Positions 48,457-61,936 are shown, counted from the first letter of the stretch. The stretch is DNA of 64,000 bases from Sipunculus nudus (GCA_026874595.1 CM049307.1:59528870-59592869); one strand, 5' to 3'. The notes: generated by a model from the sequence alone, not told the origin. A program made the numbers and translations.

Positions 48457-51400
48457 GTCGTATACTTGCATTATGAAAATCATTACACAAAGATTCCACA
48501 ATGTGTGATTTTGGACACAGTGCTTCTGTTCTGAGCTGAGAGCACTCTTTTTGAGTTTGACTTTACTATCTAGATTAGTCTTTACTCAAGTCTGAACCTG
48601 AAAACAGTGAAATAAGGCCTAGGGGTACAGTAGTGTCGGTACGGTACTATAAATTCTGGCCATAGGGTAAAATCACAATATTCTCCAATCTTCACATATT
48701 ATCTGAGGATTACAACAGTAAAACATATAAACTTATGGTTTCAGGAATTGTGCTGCATTAGTTACTTCTGGGAATTATAGTAAATACGTCACATACAACG
48801 TTAGACAAGTGGGAAATAGCATTTGACACTTGGTCCCCTGGTTCATCAGGTGTTACATACCACTTGCAAACTGGTCTTACATATAGAAATTCCATTTGTC
48901 CCACTTGGCGACCTTCACCTTTACAACTGGTTATTACCATCTATCCGAAACATAAGTGAAAACCTTACGTGAAAGTGTTGTCTTCCACTTTATGATCAGT
49001 ATCTCGGGCTCGTACAGCGAAACCCCTCTAAAATAGACAGTCACGGGACCGGATGATTTGTCTGATAACCGGGTGTCCACCCTAGAGCCTCCGCCCTTGG
49101 GGTCGGGCCCAGCCGTCCTGTTGTGACCAAATGTCTATGTTCTAGAGAGGGAAATGAACATGCATGAAAAATTGCATTTATTTTCATTTATTTATGTGAT
49201 TGTTACATGAATTATTGATTGAGTTTTTCAGTTAACGTCATGATTTAATGGAGAATTCTTTCCAAAATTGACTGAGAGTTGCAGGACTTGCTTGCAGATA
49301 GACCTGTATTGTTTGACTCATTTCCAAAATGTCCATCAACATTCTTAATTACTTGGTCTTTTCATAATCTTGGAAGAATCATGCCATGGTTAAACGAAAA
49401 AGATATCTAATGTCTAAGATAAGATAACACTAATTAGCCTTCAGTTCCAGGAATTTGTTGTTGACTTGCAATTCATTACATAAAAATAAATAAACACAAC
49501 AATAACACTGAAGGTATTTTACTATACATGTATAAATAAGCATGTAAAAATTATAAAACAGATAATTTTGCAGGTTAAACACAATTCAAAACATTAAATA
49601 TCCAGAGGGTTGTGAGTTAAAAATTTTAATACTGTATAGCACAAGTTAATAAAATAAATAAATTAAAGGTGTATTCTGCATCCCTGTGATTGGTCCATGT
49701 GACTCATATCCATGAAGTGTATGTTACACCATCAGGGATTGGCTTACCTCAGGGCCATGGGTCACATTATCATCCATACTGTAAAAACTTAAAAAATAAA
49801 TGGGGCTGAAACATGAACAACTCTAGGAAATTAAGTTCCTCATTTTGAGCAATGAATTTAACTTTATCATTCAGCAAACAGGTGCAAAATAAATGTCTTG
49901 ATAATGTCTTTGGTCTAAAGCCTAACCCAGTCTATGGTCTGGCAGGTCACAAGGTCATGACCAATGACGGTTCATGTCTGTTACACCAGACATATAGGTT
50001 ATCAATCTCAGTCCCAGGCTAATGAGAAAATAATTTTGCCGAAAAGCCAGATAACTATTCACTTAATTTAAAGCTCACCATAATGGAAACTCCAAAAGGA
50101 TAGTCACTTTTTGGTGAAGAATTTTAAAAATTCAAAGTAAATTTTGTGAAATGTCTTGGTTTATTTCCTTAGTTACCTGTCTAAATAATGAAAACAGTTT
50201 TAATTGTTGAAAGGCTGAGAAGATGCAGAAATCATTGCCATTGCACAGTATTTGTCCTGCACCAGGCCAAAGCGGACATTTGGGTGTCTGTTAGCAGGGA
50301 TGATTTTAACTGTTGGGTGGATGAAAAGTGTCCCTTTTCCTGAATAGCAGGGTGTCTGCAGCCCAGCATTTCACTGCCCAGTCCAGCCTGGAGCAAGTTA
50401 CATCTAGCTCACCGGTATACTTGAAAGTTTTACTTGCCCTACAAATATCAGTGATCACAGACATTAACATATTTTATTTTTTTAAGAATTTAGTATTTGT
50501 ACACTGGCAGTTAAACGTAAAGGTAAATTAAGATAAAGAGGCATTATCAATATAATTTCATTTCTCCATAAAAAATAAATGGCTAATTGAAGATTAGTTC
50601 AGATTCCAGCCTTAAGATAAAGTTTTATGTTGATCCACCTGCCATGCAGGTAGGAGGTGACTTTTTTGCTAACCCGGGGCAAGCAGTTAACCATTAATGT
50701 TAAGCCGTCTACCTTCATACACACTGTCATCTCAATACCTTTGACTAAAGGAAGCAATAATTGTATCCCTAGACAAAGTTGGGGGATTCTATGGTTTTAG
50801 CAAATTGTTTCCACCAATATCTCAGATAAGTTTCCAAACTTATGACATTGACCTTATTTTTCGAGGTCAAATCTGAGACGTGAAGTTTTATGAACCACAA
50901 AACTTTTGAAGTACAGTTTCTTATTTCTTCAAATTTGATACTAAGTTTTCAAGTTAATGGACAATCTTAAAAAAATGAGACCTTGGCCCTGGTGGTCGTA
51001 GTTTTGTAAAATGTCAATATATGATTCAGAAGAAGGGGGACTATTTCAGTGGGGGTATGCCTGATTTGTCTAGGGATACTACGGCATCTCTGATGCCACA
51101 ATTCTAATTATACATCCAAACAGTTTATATCTCGGTTTTTACGTTTATATCAGTATTTTTGTATCAATTAAAGTATATCTGTTGCACTAATTTAAATGGA
51201 GCTAATAATATAATTTTAAGCATTCTGATGGTTTCCAAATCAGGCAGTCTGCCATTATTTTAAGTCACAGCAAAACATAAAAGTTGTACAATCACCTGTG
51301 TGTAAGAATTTCAAGAAATTTTTTCAATTTGGTTGTACTTTTAGGCCAGTTTGAGTACATTACAGTGGAGAAACGTGGTGACAAGCAGAACGTAGGCCTC

Positions 51401-54400
51401 ATCACACTGAACCGTCCTAAAGCTCTGAATGCGCTGTGTGATGGACTGATGAGGGAGCTGGGAAATGCCCTGGACCAATTTGAAGCTGACACCGGGGTTG
51501 GATGTGTGGTGCTCACAGGGGCTGGCAAAGCGTTTGCTGGTAAACATGGATTTTTAATATTTAACAATTTTACTTATTTTTAGCAAACCTGTGAGCTTAT
51601 GCGATGGCGAAGCGTCGTCCGTCCGTCGTCAGCTGTCCGCCGTCCAGGGCTGGCTTTCCGCCGTCCATGGCTGTAAGTCAGAAACTGTCGGAACTAGCAG
51701 CTCCAAATTACATGTAAGAATTCCTCACATGTGAAACTTGGTGCCCTAGAGCTTATTATTGGGCATCTGCATTAATTTAGGTTTTATAGAGAAAAAGCTT
51801 AAAAACCTTTAAAAATCTTCTTCTCTGAAACTGTCCAGCCAAATTGTCCAATATTTCACAGAAATGATCTCTGGAACAATCTCTCTCAAGTTTCTCCGAT
51901 TGGTTCCAGTTCGGAGATTTTTGGCCGAGTTACAGGAGGTTGAACTTAGTCATCTGTCCAAAAAAGCACACTAAAATTAAAATCTCAGAAACGGCTAGAG
52001 CTATAATCACCAAATTTTATACCAATGTTTGTCACATATGTCATATCTGATTTGAGGTATTGGTGGCGCCACCTACATTGATGTGTTTTTTACAAGCAAA
52101 AATTGAAATTTTAAACTCTTCTAGCTTATACACTGATTTATGATGAAACTGTTCAGCTGATTGGTTTAAACTTTACAAGAATTATTCTATGGTGGGGTTC
52201 TGCCAGGTTTATATGAATAGATTGGGTAAATACAGTTTTAAAAAGCATTTTGCCAATTGAAAAAGGCCCAATGTATTTGAAAACAGATTTGACTTCATGC
52301 AGCCAAGTCAAGAGGTCACTCAGTACAAACAGGTGGGGTCCAGACATCACCATGGCAACTGACCTGGCCTGGGGGGGGGGTGTCTAGACAATGTGTCTAG
52401 ACGTCTAGACACTGCGTCTAGACGTCTGGATACAATGTTTAGATGCAGAATTCCCATATTATTGGAACTATATCTTTCAACTGTTTGAAAAAACTTGGTT
52501 TGCATTTTAAGCAAATCAGGTTTATCATCAGGTCACATGTGAACTGCTGCATCCTCATTTTTAGCTCAGCTGACTATAAGTCATCTGAGCTATAGTCATG
52601 GTCCATTGTCCGTCGTCCGTCTGTCTGTCCGTCTGTCTGTCCGTCTGGATGTCCGTCCGTAAGACTGGCATGTTTTGACACTGTTGGACCTACGAAACTG
52701 AATTTCGGCATACAGTTAGATGTCCCCATAATCTCCTACCATGCCAAAAATTGGGTCAATAGGACTTCATTCCTTTGAGATATTAAGGAAAAACCTCAAT
52801 TTTTTATTAGAAATCTATTTTCACACTTCAGGACTGCCTAATATCAAAACCGCTCATCTGGTTTTCTTCATATTTACCATAAGTATTCCTCTATATAGTT
52901 CCTGTACATGCCAGATATAAAGTCAGTATTATATAATTTAAAAAAGTTATGGGCCCAAACATAATGGACTTTGTAAAAAAATCAGGAAGATATTTGGTCA
53001 CTTAAGACCAAAAGTGTTAAAGGTAGGGACTTTTTTCCAGTAATACAACTTTAATTAATCAAAATTTAATTGTATACAAAAAATTAAATCAAAATTTGTT
53101 AAATTTTTTTTAAATATTGGCAAAAATAAAAAATTGGTACCTTAAATTTTGCCCAACTTTGGCCATGGCACGTTTTTTTCCTGTAAGTACTGTGGATTTA
53201 ATTTTCACACCATGTATACATAAGGATTTAATCTGTTAACATCTGAAATTTGAAAATAAAAGCTGCAAAATTAGGCTAGTTATTGAATTATTTTGGAGGC
53301 TCTTGTTGTATTCCCTTACATTGTCAAGCAGTCCACTTTGATGACTGTAGGTCATTCAGTGCACATCTCTATGCTCCTCAGGCTGTTGTCATAATTTTAG
53401 ATGTCCCCAAAATCTCCTACCATACCGAAATTTGGGTCATTAGGACTTTGTTACTTCGAGATATTAAGGAAAAAAACTGTTTTCCATAAAAAAAAGCCAT
53501 TGTTAGACTTACACTTCAAGGCTGCCTAATATCAAAACCACTGATCTGTTTTTGATCGTATTTAGTATTCACATTCTTTTATACATTTTCTATGAACATA
53601 CCAAAAATTAGGTCAGTATTGGGTATTATTTTGAAATTATGGGCCAAAACAATGCAATTTTTTAAAAAATCAGGAAATATATTTACTCACCTAACATGAG
53701 AATTGCTGAACCTAGAGACTCTTTTTCAGGAATATAACTTTATTTAATCAAGATTCAATTGTTTACCCAAAATTAGATCTGAATTTTGCAAATTTTTCAA
53801 GTTATTAGCATAAATAAAAAATCAATACCTTAAATTTTGTCCAACTTTGGCACTATTGATTTAATTTTCCCAGCATATATGCATAAGGATTTAATCTTTT
53901 AAAATCTGAACTTTCAAAAGAAATTGATTGGAATGAATAGCTTTTATTCATGTTTTCATACACCATGTCAAGTGTTGTTTACATCTAGCCCACCTAGTAG
54001 TACAGCCTTCACTTGCATTATGTAACCCACCCCAGGCAGCTTACCTTGGCCCAGCTTGGCCACTACTAGCAGGCTTCCCCTCTGCCCTGCACTCATCCCC
54101 ACCAGCTGGTGCATAAACTAGATGAATGAACCACCAGGGTTACAATGATTAAAGTGTACATTTAATTGTGTCCACAAAGTGGTGTATTGCTGTGAAAGTG
54201 TGGATGTTCATGAGATAAGTAATTCCTTACTTCAGAAGAGTAAAAACTTCACCAGGTGTGAAATTGACTATTAATTCCAGTAATTAATTAAAACTGGGAT
54301 AGTAATTAGCACAATGATATTGTTTGTCCCTCATTCAACCAACAGTGTGTATACTTTATTTGAAAAGATGTTTTTTTTATCAAATTTACATTTATTTTAT

Positions 54401-57400
54401 TTTGGTGAATAAAATTAAGCATGTCCTGAAAACTCCAATGTGCAAAACTTTTTAATAGTGATTCAAGGAATATTCTTGTAGATGCCATGTTGTTGCATTA
54501 TTTTCTTTTAAAATCAGTTGAAACATTTATGATTTAAAAATAATAAAATATATGTGTATGCATAATATGACCCAATGTTTTTTACTCTGTATATATAATG
54601 ATTGCAAGTTTTGCAACAATTCTAATTTTTTAACTTATATTTTCAGGTTTTTTAATTAAAAATTTATAAACCTGTAAATAAAAAAATGATTCAGATAAAA
54701 ACTTCTTAATGGAAAAAGTGGATCTGCTTAAAAAAATAGGATTATATATAAACTTAAATGCATTATTCTCTTGAAAGTGAAATTAAGGTATCAGTCCATT
54801 CTGTCCACTTGCCTGTCCATCTGTAAATTTTCGTATGCAACACAGTATCTCAAAACTTTTACTGTTTTTCTTCATGACAGTCTTGTCAGAGTATTAGTTT
54901 GCAATCATATATTTAGAACTTTTCTATAACCATGTAGGAGGGCCCCTTTCCTCTTAGCTTTTCATATTCTTATATAAATGAAAAACATTACAATAGAATA
55001 TTTCTACATCCACCTTCGTGCTGCCCTCACTTTTCCCTTCTCCGAACTCCATCCCAAAGTCAGCCTCAGTAAGCAAGAACAAGATGAATCAGATATATTC
55101 ATACTTTTTAATATTTTGTATAACTATTCGTCCATAGATACCTATGTACATGCCAGAAATTATGTCAATATTGTGTAATATGTAGACATAAAGGGCATCA
55201 CAATAATGTACCTTGTCAAGACTAAAGAGATATTGTGTCATACAATCACATATTCATAAATCACTTCATCAGCATAGTTAATCATAACATCATATCTGTC
55301 AAATTGAACGCTTGCAGACTACCATACACTTTAGATCCTTCAACAAATAGCCTTATCACCATGTTACTACTGCTTATTACTGCTGTCATTGCATTCATAT
55401 TTGCTCAAATATATCACAATTTTCAACCCCTCCTAAATAAATAAAAAATTAACCACTTTATTTGACTCTTTTAATCCATCAGTTAGGTAATTTCATTTAT
55501 CATTTACTCACATATTACATTACATTCCTTTATAATAGCCCAACATGTACATGATATTCATCAGCTTTATCGACTCGATAAAGTATCACAGTGGAGAAAC
55601 ATTTAAAGTCCAATCACGATCAGCTGAGCACCGTGACCCATGGGTCCCTTGTTGGTTGACCTCTGACCTTTTCTTGCTGCCCAGTGTCCATTTGTGCGTC
55701 TGTTTCCACACATAAACCCACATATCTCGGGAACAGTGTGACCGATCAGGCTAAAAATTTTGCACAAATGTAGCCCTTTGATAGCTTTATAACATACACT
55801 AAAAATAGTGGCGCCACCTGCAACCATTTTTGCACAGCGTTCATCTGCCTTGGGATAATATTACTCATATCCCAGCAGTGGTCTGACGTATCCTTCTGAA
55901 ATTTTGCAGGCCTATACATCCTGGACAGCTTTCTCAATTTCATGACAGGTGGCGCCACCTACATTCACATTTACTCTGCAAACTTCAAAGCTCATATCTC
56001 GAGAACCGTTTGACCGATTGGGCCAAAATTTTGCATGTGTATTGATCTTACATAGCTCTTCATCATAGGCAAAACTGGTGGTGCCACCTACAACTACTTA
56101 TGCACAGCGTCCATCTGTTCATCTGCCTTGGGATAAAATCGCTCATATCTCAGCAGTGGTTTGACTTATCCACCTGAAATTTTGCAGGTTTATACATCAT
56201 GGACAGGTTTCTCGATTTTATGACAGGTGGCGCCACCTACATTCACATTTACTCTGCAGACATCCAAGCTCATGTCTCGGGAACCGTTTGACCGATTAGG
56301 CCAAAATTTTGCATGTTTATAGATCTCACATAGCTCTTCATCATAGGCAAAACTGGTGGTGCCACCTGCAACCATTTATGCACAGCATCCATCTGTTCAT
56401 CTGCCTTAGGTTAAAATCACTCATATCTCAGCAGTGGTTTGACTTATCCACCTGAAATTTTGCAGGTATTTTACATCCTTAACAGCTTTCTCGATTTTAT
56501 GACAGGTGTCGCCACCTACATTCACATTTACTCTGCAGACATCCAAGCTCATATCTCGGGAACCGTTTGACCAATTAGGCCAAAATTTTGCATGTGTATT
56601 GATCTCACATAGCTCTTGGCGCCACCTGCAACCACTTATGCACAGCATCCATCTGTTGATCTGCCTTGGGATAAATTCACTCATATCTCAGCAGTGGTTT
56701 GACTTATCCACCTGAAATTTTGCAGGTTTATACATCCTGGACAATTTTCTCGATTTTATGACAGGTGGCACCACCTACATTCACGTTTAAGCTGCAGACA
56801 TCCATGCTAATATGCAACACACCACCCTCTATTCCCCTTGCCACTTAATCCATGCCTCACTTCACCCGTCCCACTCTGATTTCTGCGGATACACATAGTG
56901 GCTTGTCGACTACCCATATTCTGGTTTTAAAATGTCCTAGTCTGAAACTTGCAGGTCAGAACTGTCCATTTTGCTGAAATCATAATGACTAAGGTAGATA
57001 TGCAGGACTTAGGAGGATCAATATTAAATTTAAAAAATAAACCTCCATTCATACTCGTAAACTTTGCACAGGTTCGCATTAGGCCTGTAGGCCTTGTTTA
57101 TTGATTGTTGAGTGTTTCATTTATAAAAGATCAGTAATGGTTCAAATTATAATGCATGATCAGAATCCTGGATAATTTTTTAATTGAATAATTCTTTGAG
57201 TAATGCAGAAAACTTTTAACAATATCATATATGAATTGAATGTCAACTCTTAAAACCTTTGGGTGAAGAATTCTTTATTATTATAAATGGTGGTACCCTT
57301 GTTTACAGGGGAGAGAAGTTTGTGATGTCCCATATTAGTTCATATATATTTGCGTAGAATGGCTAAAATTTTATCAGACTTTCAAGTCATTTTTGCTCCC

Positions 57401-60400
57401 AAGTGAGCCTTAGTGAGGGTCATCAGTATGTATGTAAAGAGATAAGTTTACATGTACACCAGTTGCATAAAAAGAAAAAAATGCCTTGCAATATGTCATT
57501 TAAGCTTTTATCTAGCAGCTTTTCTTAATTCACTGTTGAAAGTTCTTCAGTTATTTATCATTTTATTAACAAGTGAACATGCCATGATTGTAACTGGTCA
57601 GTCTGCTAATGGTCTTATGTTTTGACATAAAGTCATTTTTTTATTCCCATGATTTAATTAATTAAATAATTTCAAATAAAGTATACATTATGTTAAGATA
57701 CACCTAATCACAGGCCAAAGGATATAAAGAAACTAGTATACCCTAAAAACTGGTGTATAAGACGAACTAGTGTATAAGACGAGGTGGATTTTTTGTATCA
57801 AAAATGAGGTAAAAATTATTATTAGCCAAATAAAGTAGGAGACAGGTTGAGACCATTTCGACTGAGGATGTGAGATGTTTTAATTTGACTTGAGTGTCAC
57901 TTGAACAAATGAAAAGACTGAAAATTTTTGTTTCTTGTTGTTGTTTATATCAACATTTGAATGCTAATAATTTGTTAACAGGATTTAAAAAAGACAATAC
58001 AATAACAGAATACTGTCATCTCCCATTGGCCACCAATTTTGACATCGTGACACAGGTAAATCATAGTTTCGGGTTGATCCAGGGCCTCATTTATAAGTTT
58101 TGGTGTATAAGTCGGGGTAGCTTTTCTCAATCAATATTTGAGATATAAATTTTTCGACTTATACACCAGTTTTTACGGTACTTTCCCTTCAGTGGGTTCA
58201 GCTTGCAGTGAATTAAATAACTTTTTTTCAGCTGGAGCAGATATCAAGGAGATGCAAAACCGCACATTTACAGAAGTTTACAGCAAAAGTTTCCTCAGTC
58301 ACTGGGACCGCCTAGCCAACAACAAGAAACCAGTCATAGCTGCTGTCAATGGGTTTGCTGTAAGTGTTGTTAATGTGCAGATTATCAGAGCTATCATAGT
58401 TGATTTTTATTCGTGGTTCAGTGCTTATAATTCATCTGTTCTGTATCATTAGAGGCTGGATTTTCAATTTTCTTAGGGTATTCTGCAATTGGAAAGTCTT
58501 TTGGATTATAAAACAGTTGGAAATCCACTGAGGATGGTGGTAACAGTGTATTTAATCTTAAGTGTAACAGTTACACTTTTGTATAATTTTACATGTGAAA
58601 TAAATAATAGTGAAAATGTTTATACAAAAATAAACAGAGAATGAAGCTATGTTAAGCTGGAACCTTGTACTAGAATGGCAGCAGTTAGAGCACATAATGT
58701 GGTATAAAATTGTATATGGTAATGTGTATGGGGGTGGTGAAACACTGCTAAGTTCAGATATCACAGCAAATAAATGCTTGATTGAAAAATACTTGAGCAA
58801 GAATAAAAACTCTCCCCATGCTTTCACATAACCAGCTAAATGTAGCTTTACAAAAAGCATGTCTGACATGGAAAAAGGAAATTTTGAAAAAAGGAAATTT
58901 TACATTTTTATTGACTCAAAATTTCATATTTTAGTTTTAAGATGGTTAGAAACATGATAGAGGAAAAACAAGAGATGGCTTATGAGATATTGCTTTGTAA
59001 ATTATTAAAAACTGGCTGACTGTTACCGGTTCCTTAAAATAGTGTCCCTTTTAAAAATTTTAAATTGTTCAAAATGTTAAAATATAATGTCAAAGTGAAT
59101 GAAAAGTTTTAAAATGTGCATACCATCAGAAAAAATACTGTACCAGTTTAAATAATTTATCCTTTATTTGGTCAATTATGATTTTAAAACCAATTTGGCA
59201 TTGATTTGAGATATAGGGTTTTTGCCAATTGTGCTACCCTCATGCTACAACACGTATAAGTATTTAGAGAGATCTCAGTTATTGAGCAAGGTCATATGAA
59301 TGATGGGTTCAAAGAGGATCATGTTCTTAATAAAGATATCTTGTGTCAAGATAAAGGCGACTATAGTCACTTTAAAAGATCATTCTCGACTTGTAGTGAG
59401 AATTAAACATACCTATCAAAGGTGTCTTATTCTATTTGACTCCGCTAGAAAACCATGTATCTGACATATATGTTTTGTGACTTCAAAACTTGTATGCTAA
59501 AAACCAAACTGGGTATAAGACAAGATTATCAGCATTTACCATAAACTTTGCTATTTCCAGCAGCTATTTCTATAATTTCAAACTGGGTTAGTATGTGCTT
59601 GGGAAAACAACAACAAGCTGTATAGGACCAAGCAGACATTTCAGACCCTGCCTTACGCGGCTCTTTAAATAAATCACAAAATTGAAATTATACTTGCAAC
59701 TGTATGTTGTATTCATAACTCATTTTGTAGACATAGTATAATGACATTGATTAACAATACTTCTCTCTTGCAGCTTGGAGGAGGCTGTGAAATTGCCATG
59801 ATGTGTGATATTATCTATGCAGGAGAGAAGGCCTCATTTGGTCAGCCTGAAATTTTATTGGGAACTATCCCAGGTAACTACAAACAGAGATTGTTCTTTC
59901 ATTCGTTTGTATGTGTGACAAAAATATGCTGGGGGCCTGGGCATTCCAGTGGTAACAAGCTTTGATTTCTCTGCTGGTGCCCCATGTACAATCCCGGCAT
60001 GACTATGAGGGTGGGTTTGTACTTTAGTGGCCCATCCAACATAGGTGTTTCCTTCATGTTCCTCCAGTAATCTCCACACCCAGAGCCTACCTTGTACCAC
60101 CATCTGTGTGTATTTATAGTGATTTAGTCGAGTTCTCCACAACATCTGAGTCCGTGCAAGTTCGACAACAGTCAACTCAAGTCAGAGTTCTTGCTGTTGA
60201 AATCCAAATCCAACTTCTCCGAGTCCGAGTCACTTGGAAACAGAGTAAAAGACATACTGAGTCCAGTAAAAATCTCCTTTTTAAAAGAAATTTCAAATTG
60301 AATTAAAGATTATCGTGTATTTATGAGTTAGTTTATGCATGTTTTACTTGGATGTTAAATTATATTTAGCTCTCAATGCCAAACTAAAGCTTGGTAACTA

Positions 60401-61936
60401 AAGCCTTTTTGTAGGCCTAATACTGTGGTTGGCTTTATTTTGCGAGGCTGAAATTTCACAATTTCTTCATTTTGAATGTTTCACGAGAGTTGCATTTTGC
60501 GATTGCACCAGAACATGTAAAATCTAAGCATAGCAGGATCTGTATTGATTAAAAGTTTAGAAAAAAATCCTTCAATACCTAGCTAATTTCTGGTTCAGTC
60601 ATAAAATTAGGACTTGTATCACAGTCCATATGTATCACAGTCTGTGTGTATGGCTAATGCATGGGCAAGTTTTGAAACTAGGCACACATCAGGTTGCTGA
60701 TGAGGTTGTTTTCAGAGGTCATCTTAGTAGATTTGGCATCTTATTCCCGAGGGTTTCATATTCACGATTATTTAACATTCGCGAATATCGCGAAATTAAA
60801 CCTCTCTCGAATAAAAAGGCAACCACAGTATTCTGTTGGTATTTTGTAAAGGTGTAAAATTAGGATTGTGTTAGTGTTACAGATAGGCAATATACCATCA
60901 TGAATATAATGATGTAGAAATCATTTATGCAAACCCTGATTATCCTAAAAATAATTTATCTGAATTGAAAACTGACAACCAAAATTCGGATCCAAATAAT
61001 GAGAATTCTTTCCAGTGCCAGTAAGCAATTATTTCAATGTGTTTTACATTAAATTGGTTAAATCGATGGACAACCTAACAAACATGCTGTTCCCCGCTTT
61101 AATTTTGGACCAACTTCATTCATTCATGTCTGTCAGTCTCAGGTAAAGTTCAGTTTACAGCAGTAGGTTAGCAATCAAATTGAATCATGCAGATTTGTTC
61201 ATCCAAACAAAAACCCTGTCCCCTTTTTTGGGTATAGACGACTCTGGTGTATTGGTATGTTGAATATTGATCAACAAAACTTTTAGTTGTCTTAATTTGA
61301 ATGTAGATATTTTTCACCATTTTAGCTTTATTCAATAGTTGTTAATACATGTGATGAATCAATTGAAATGCTAAACACATAATTATATCTCTAGTTTATT
61401 AATAATTCATACATATTGTTTCCTTTGCTGCATTGGTCTATTATAACTGTTGTTTGCTATGGACTTGTGAGTCATGGTCTTATACATGTATATTAAACAT
61501 TATTGTGTCTTTCAAGGTGCTGGTGGCACACAGAGGCTCCCTCGGTACGTTGGTAAATCTAAGGCGATGGAGATGGCCCTGACTGGTGACCGAATCTCTG
61601 CTACTGATGCTGAGAGAGCAGGTGAGACTTAAAAAGAAAAGGATATTTTTTTGTGTAGACAGACAAACTTACTATGCTAAGAGGCATGAAAAGTACCCAG
61701 TAATAATGGTGAGTAACTTGGATTAGTGAAGTTAATCTTGTATTCATATTCTTGAGAATTAGACATACTTCTTATTTTGCAGATATATTGTCCTAACAAG
61801 TAGATCTTTTTTTCAGGTTTAGTCAGTAAAGTCTTCCCCCAGGATCAGCTTGTAGATGAAGCCATCAAAACAGGGGAGAAGATCGCCAACATGTCTAAAA
61901 TCGTCACACGCATGGCCAAGGAGGCTGTCAATACTG
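48348..61936 (+). CDS. ECHS1: Enoyl-CoA hydratase, short chain, mitochondrial (exons 1-6, 3' end beyond window)
   Basis: Six exons join in frame with GT-AG introns: 48348-48456, 51345-51539, 58232-58359, 59774-59873, 61517-61621 and 61817-61936, giving about 252 residues. The enzyme hydrates trans-2-enoyl-CoA to 3-hydroxyacyl-CoA in mitochondrial beta-oxidation and valine catabolism. The first ~36 residues form an Arg-rich amphipathic mitochondrial presequence. The crotonase core follows: [25 protein letters not shown] (oxyanion-hole region), NGFALGGGCE with the first catalytic Glu, and FGQPEILLG with the second. Gene identity is near certain from these motifs and their order. The family is about 290 residues long, so roughly 40 C-terminal residues lie beyond 64000 or were not found in 61937-64000. 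The start is favoured by a strong context, CACCATGG. Confidence 0.95.
48457..51344 (+). other. ECHS1 intron 1
   Basis: A 2.9-kb intron. A small GC-richer patch at about 49010-49140 (AAACCCCTCTAAAATAGACA and GATAACCGGGTGTCCACC) looks like an old MITE remnant. No other gene is seen. Confidence 0.7.
51345..51539 (+). CDS. ECHS1: ECHS1 exon 2
   Basis: The acceptor is TACTTTTAG and the donor GCTG/GTAAAC. It encodes [12 protein letters not shown] through LTGAGKAFA, the N-terminal crotonase strands. The phase is 1 on both sides. Confidence 0.95.
51590..52130 (+). repeat. CGTCCGTC-headed dispersed repeat in ECHS1 intron 2
   Basis: It starts with GAGCTTATGCGATGGCGAAG and CGTCGTCCGTCCGTCGTC and continues as AT-rich sequence. 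The head resembles the (CCGT) block of the 14539 family but the bodies differ. The end is not defined. Confidence 0.45.
52381..52437. repeat. Cluster of GTCTAGAC palindromes
   Basis: GTCTAGAC and TCTAGACGTCTAGAC-type palindromes repeat several times in 57 bp, directly after a run of nine or more G. Confidence 0.7.
52562..55660 (+). repeat. Hairpin/(CCGT)n repeat family copy in ECHS1 intron 2
   Basis: The head hairpin (52562-52592), GTGGTCCATTGTCCGTCG, the CCTAATATCAAAACC blocks at 52826 and 53524, and the tail CAGCTGAGCACCGTGACCCA with GGGTCCCTTGTT match the units at 14539-19822. The part between about 54000 and 55550 is only loosely similar, so this may be one diverged copy or two fragments. 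Confidence 0.65.
55670..56810. repeat. ~278-bp tandem repeat in ECHS1 intron 2
   Basis: GGCGCCACCTACATTCACAT and its variants recur at 55951, 56229, 56508 and 56767, spaced 278, 279 and 259 bp. Each unit carries ATCTCGGGAACCGTTTGACC and TTTTGCAGG. A further partial unit precedes 55951. No stop-free frame spans the units, so coding is unlikely. Confidence 0.85.
57741..58178. mobile_element. CTGGTGTATAAG MITE ending 53 bp before ECHS1 exon 3
   Basis: The left end CCCTAAAAACTGGTGTATAA and the right end TTATACACCAGTTTTTACGG are inverted repeats with one mismatch, flanked by TA on both sides (57739-57740 and 58179-58180). It is 438 bp long with no coding capacity. Confidence 0.8.
58232..58359 (+). 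CDS. ECHS1: ECHS1 exon 3
   Basis: The acceptor is CTTTTTTTCAG and the donor GCT/GTAAGT. It encodes [13 protein letters not shown] through [12 protein letters not shown], including the CoA-binding ADIKEM segment. The exon ends in phase 0. Confidence 0.95.
59774..59873 (+). CDS. ECHS1: ECHS1 exon 4 (both catalytic glutamates)
   Basis: The acceptor is CTCTCTTGCAG and the donor CCCAG/GTAACT. It encodes [19 protein letters not shown] and [13 protein letters not shown]; the Glu of GGGCE and the Glu of QPEIL match the two catalytic residues of the family. Confidence 0.95.
60135..60420. repeat. GAGTCC-hexamer element in ECHS1 intron 4
   Basis: TCTGAGTCCGTGCAAGTTCG, CTCCGAGTCCGAGTCAC and the trailing GCTCTCAATGCC...AAGCTTGGTA match the family seen at 24580-25158. 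Confidence 0.6.
60423..60828. mobile_element. CTGTGGTTG MITE, copy 3
   Basis: The ends CTGTGGTTGGCTTTATTTTG and AAAAAGGCAACCACAG are flanked by TA (60421-60422 and 60829-60830). CGCGAA motifs lie near the right end. It is 406 bp long, in ECHS1 intron 4. Confidence 0.8.
61517..61621 (+). CDS. ECHS1: ECHS1 exon 5
   Basis: The acceptor is GTCTTTCAAG and the donor GCAG/GTGAGA. It encodes [20 protein letters not shown] and [14 protein letters not shown]. Confidence 0.95.
61817..61936 (+). CDS. ECHS1: ECHS1 exon 6
   Basis: The acceptor is TTTTTTTCAG and the donor ACTG/GTGATT. It encodes [15 protein letters not shown] through RMAKEAVNT, the start of the C-terminal helical part. The exon ends in phase 1. 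Confidence 0.95.

Noticed and set aside
55670-56810. CRISPR-like array
   Set aside because: Units of ~278 bp without short direct repeats and unique spacers, in a eukaryotic intron; it is an ordinary tandem repeat.
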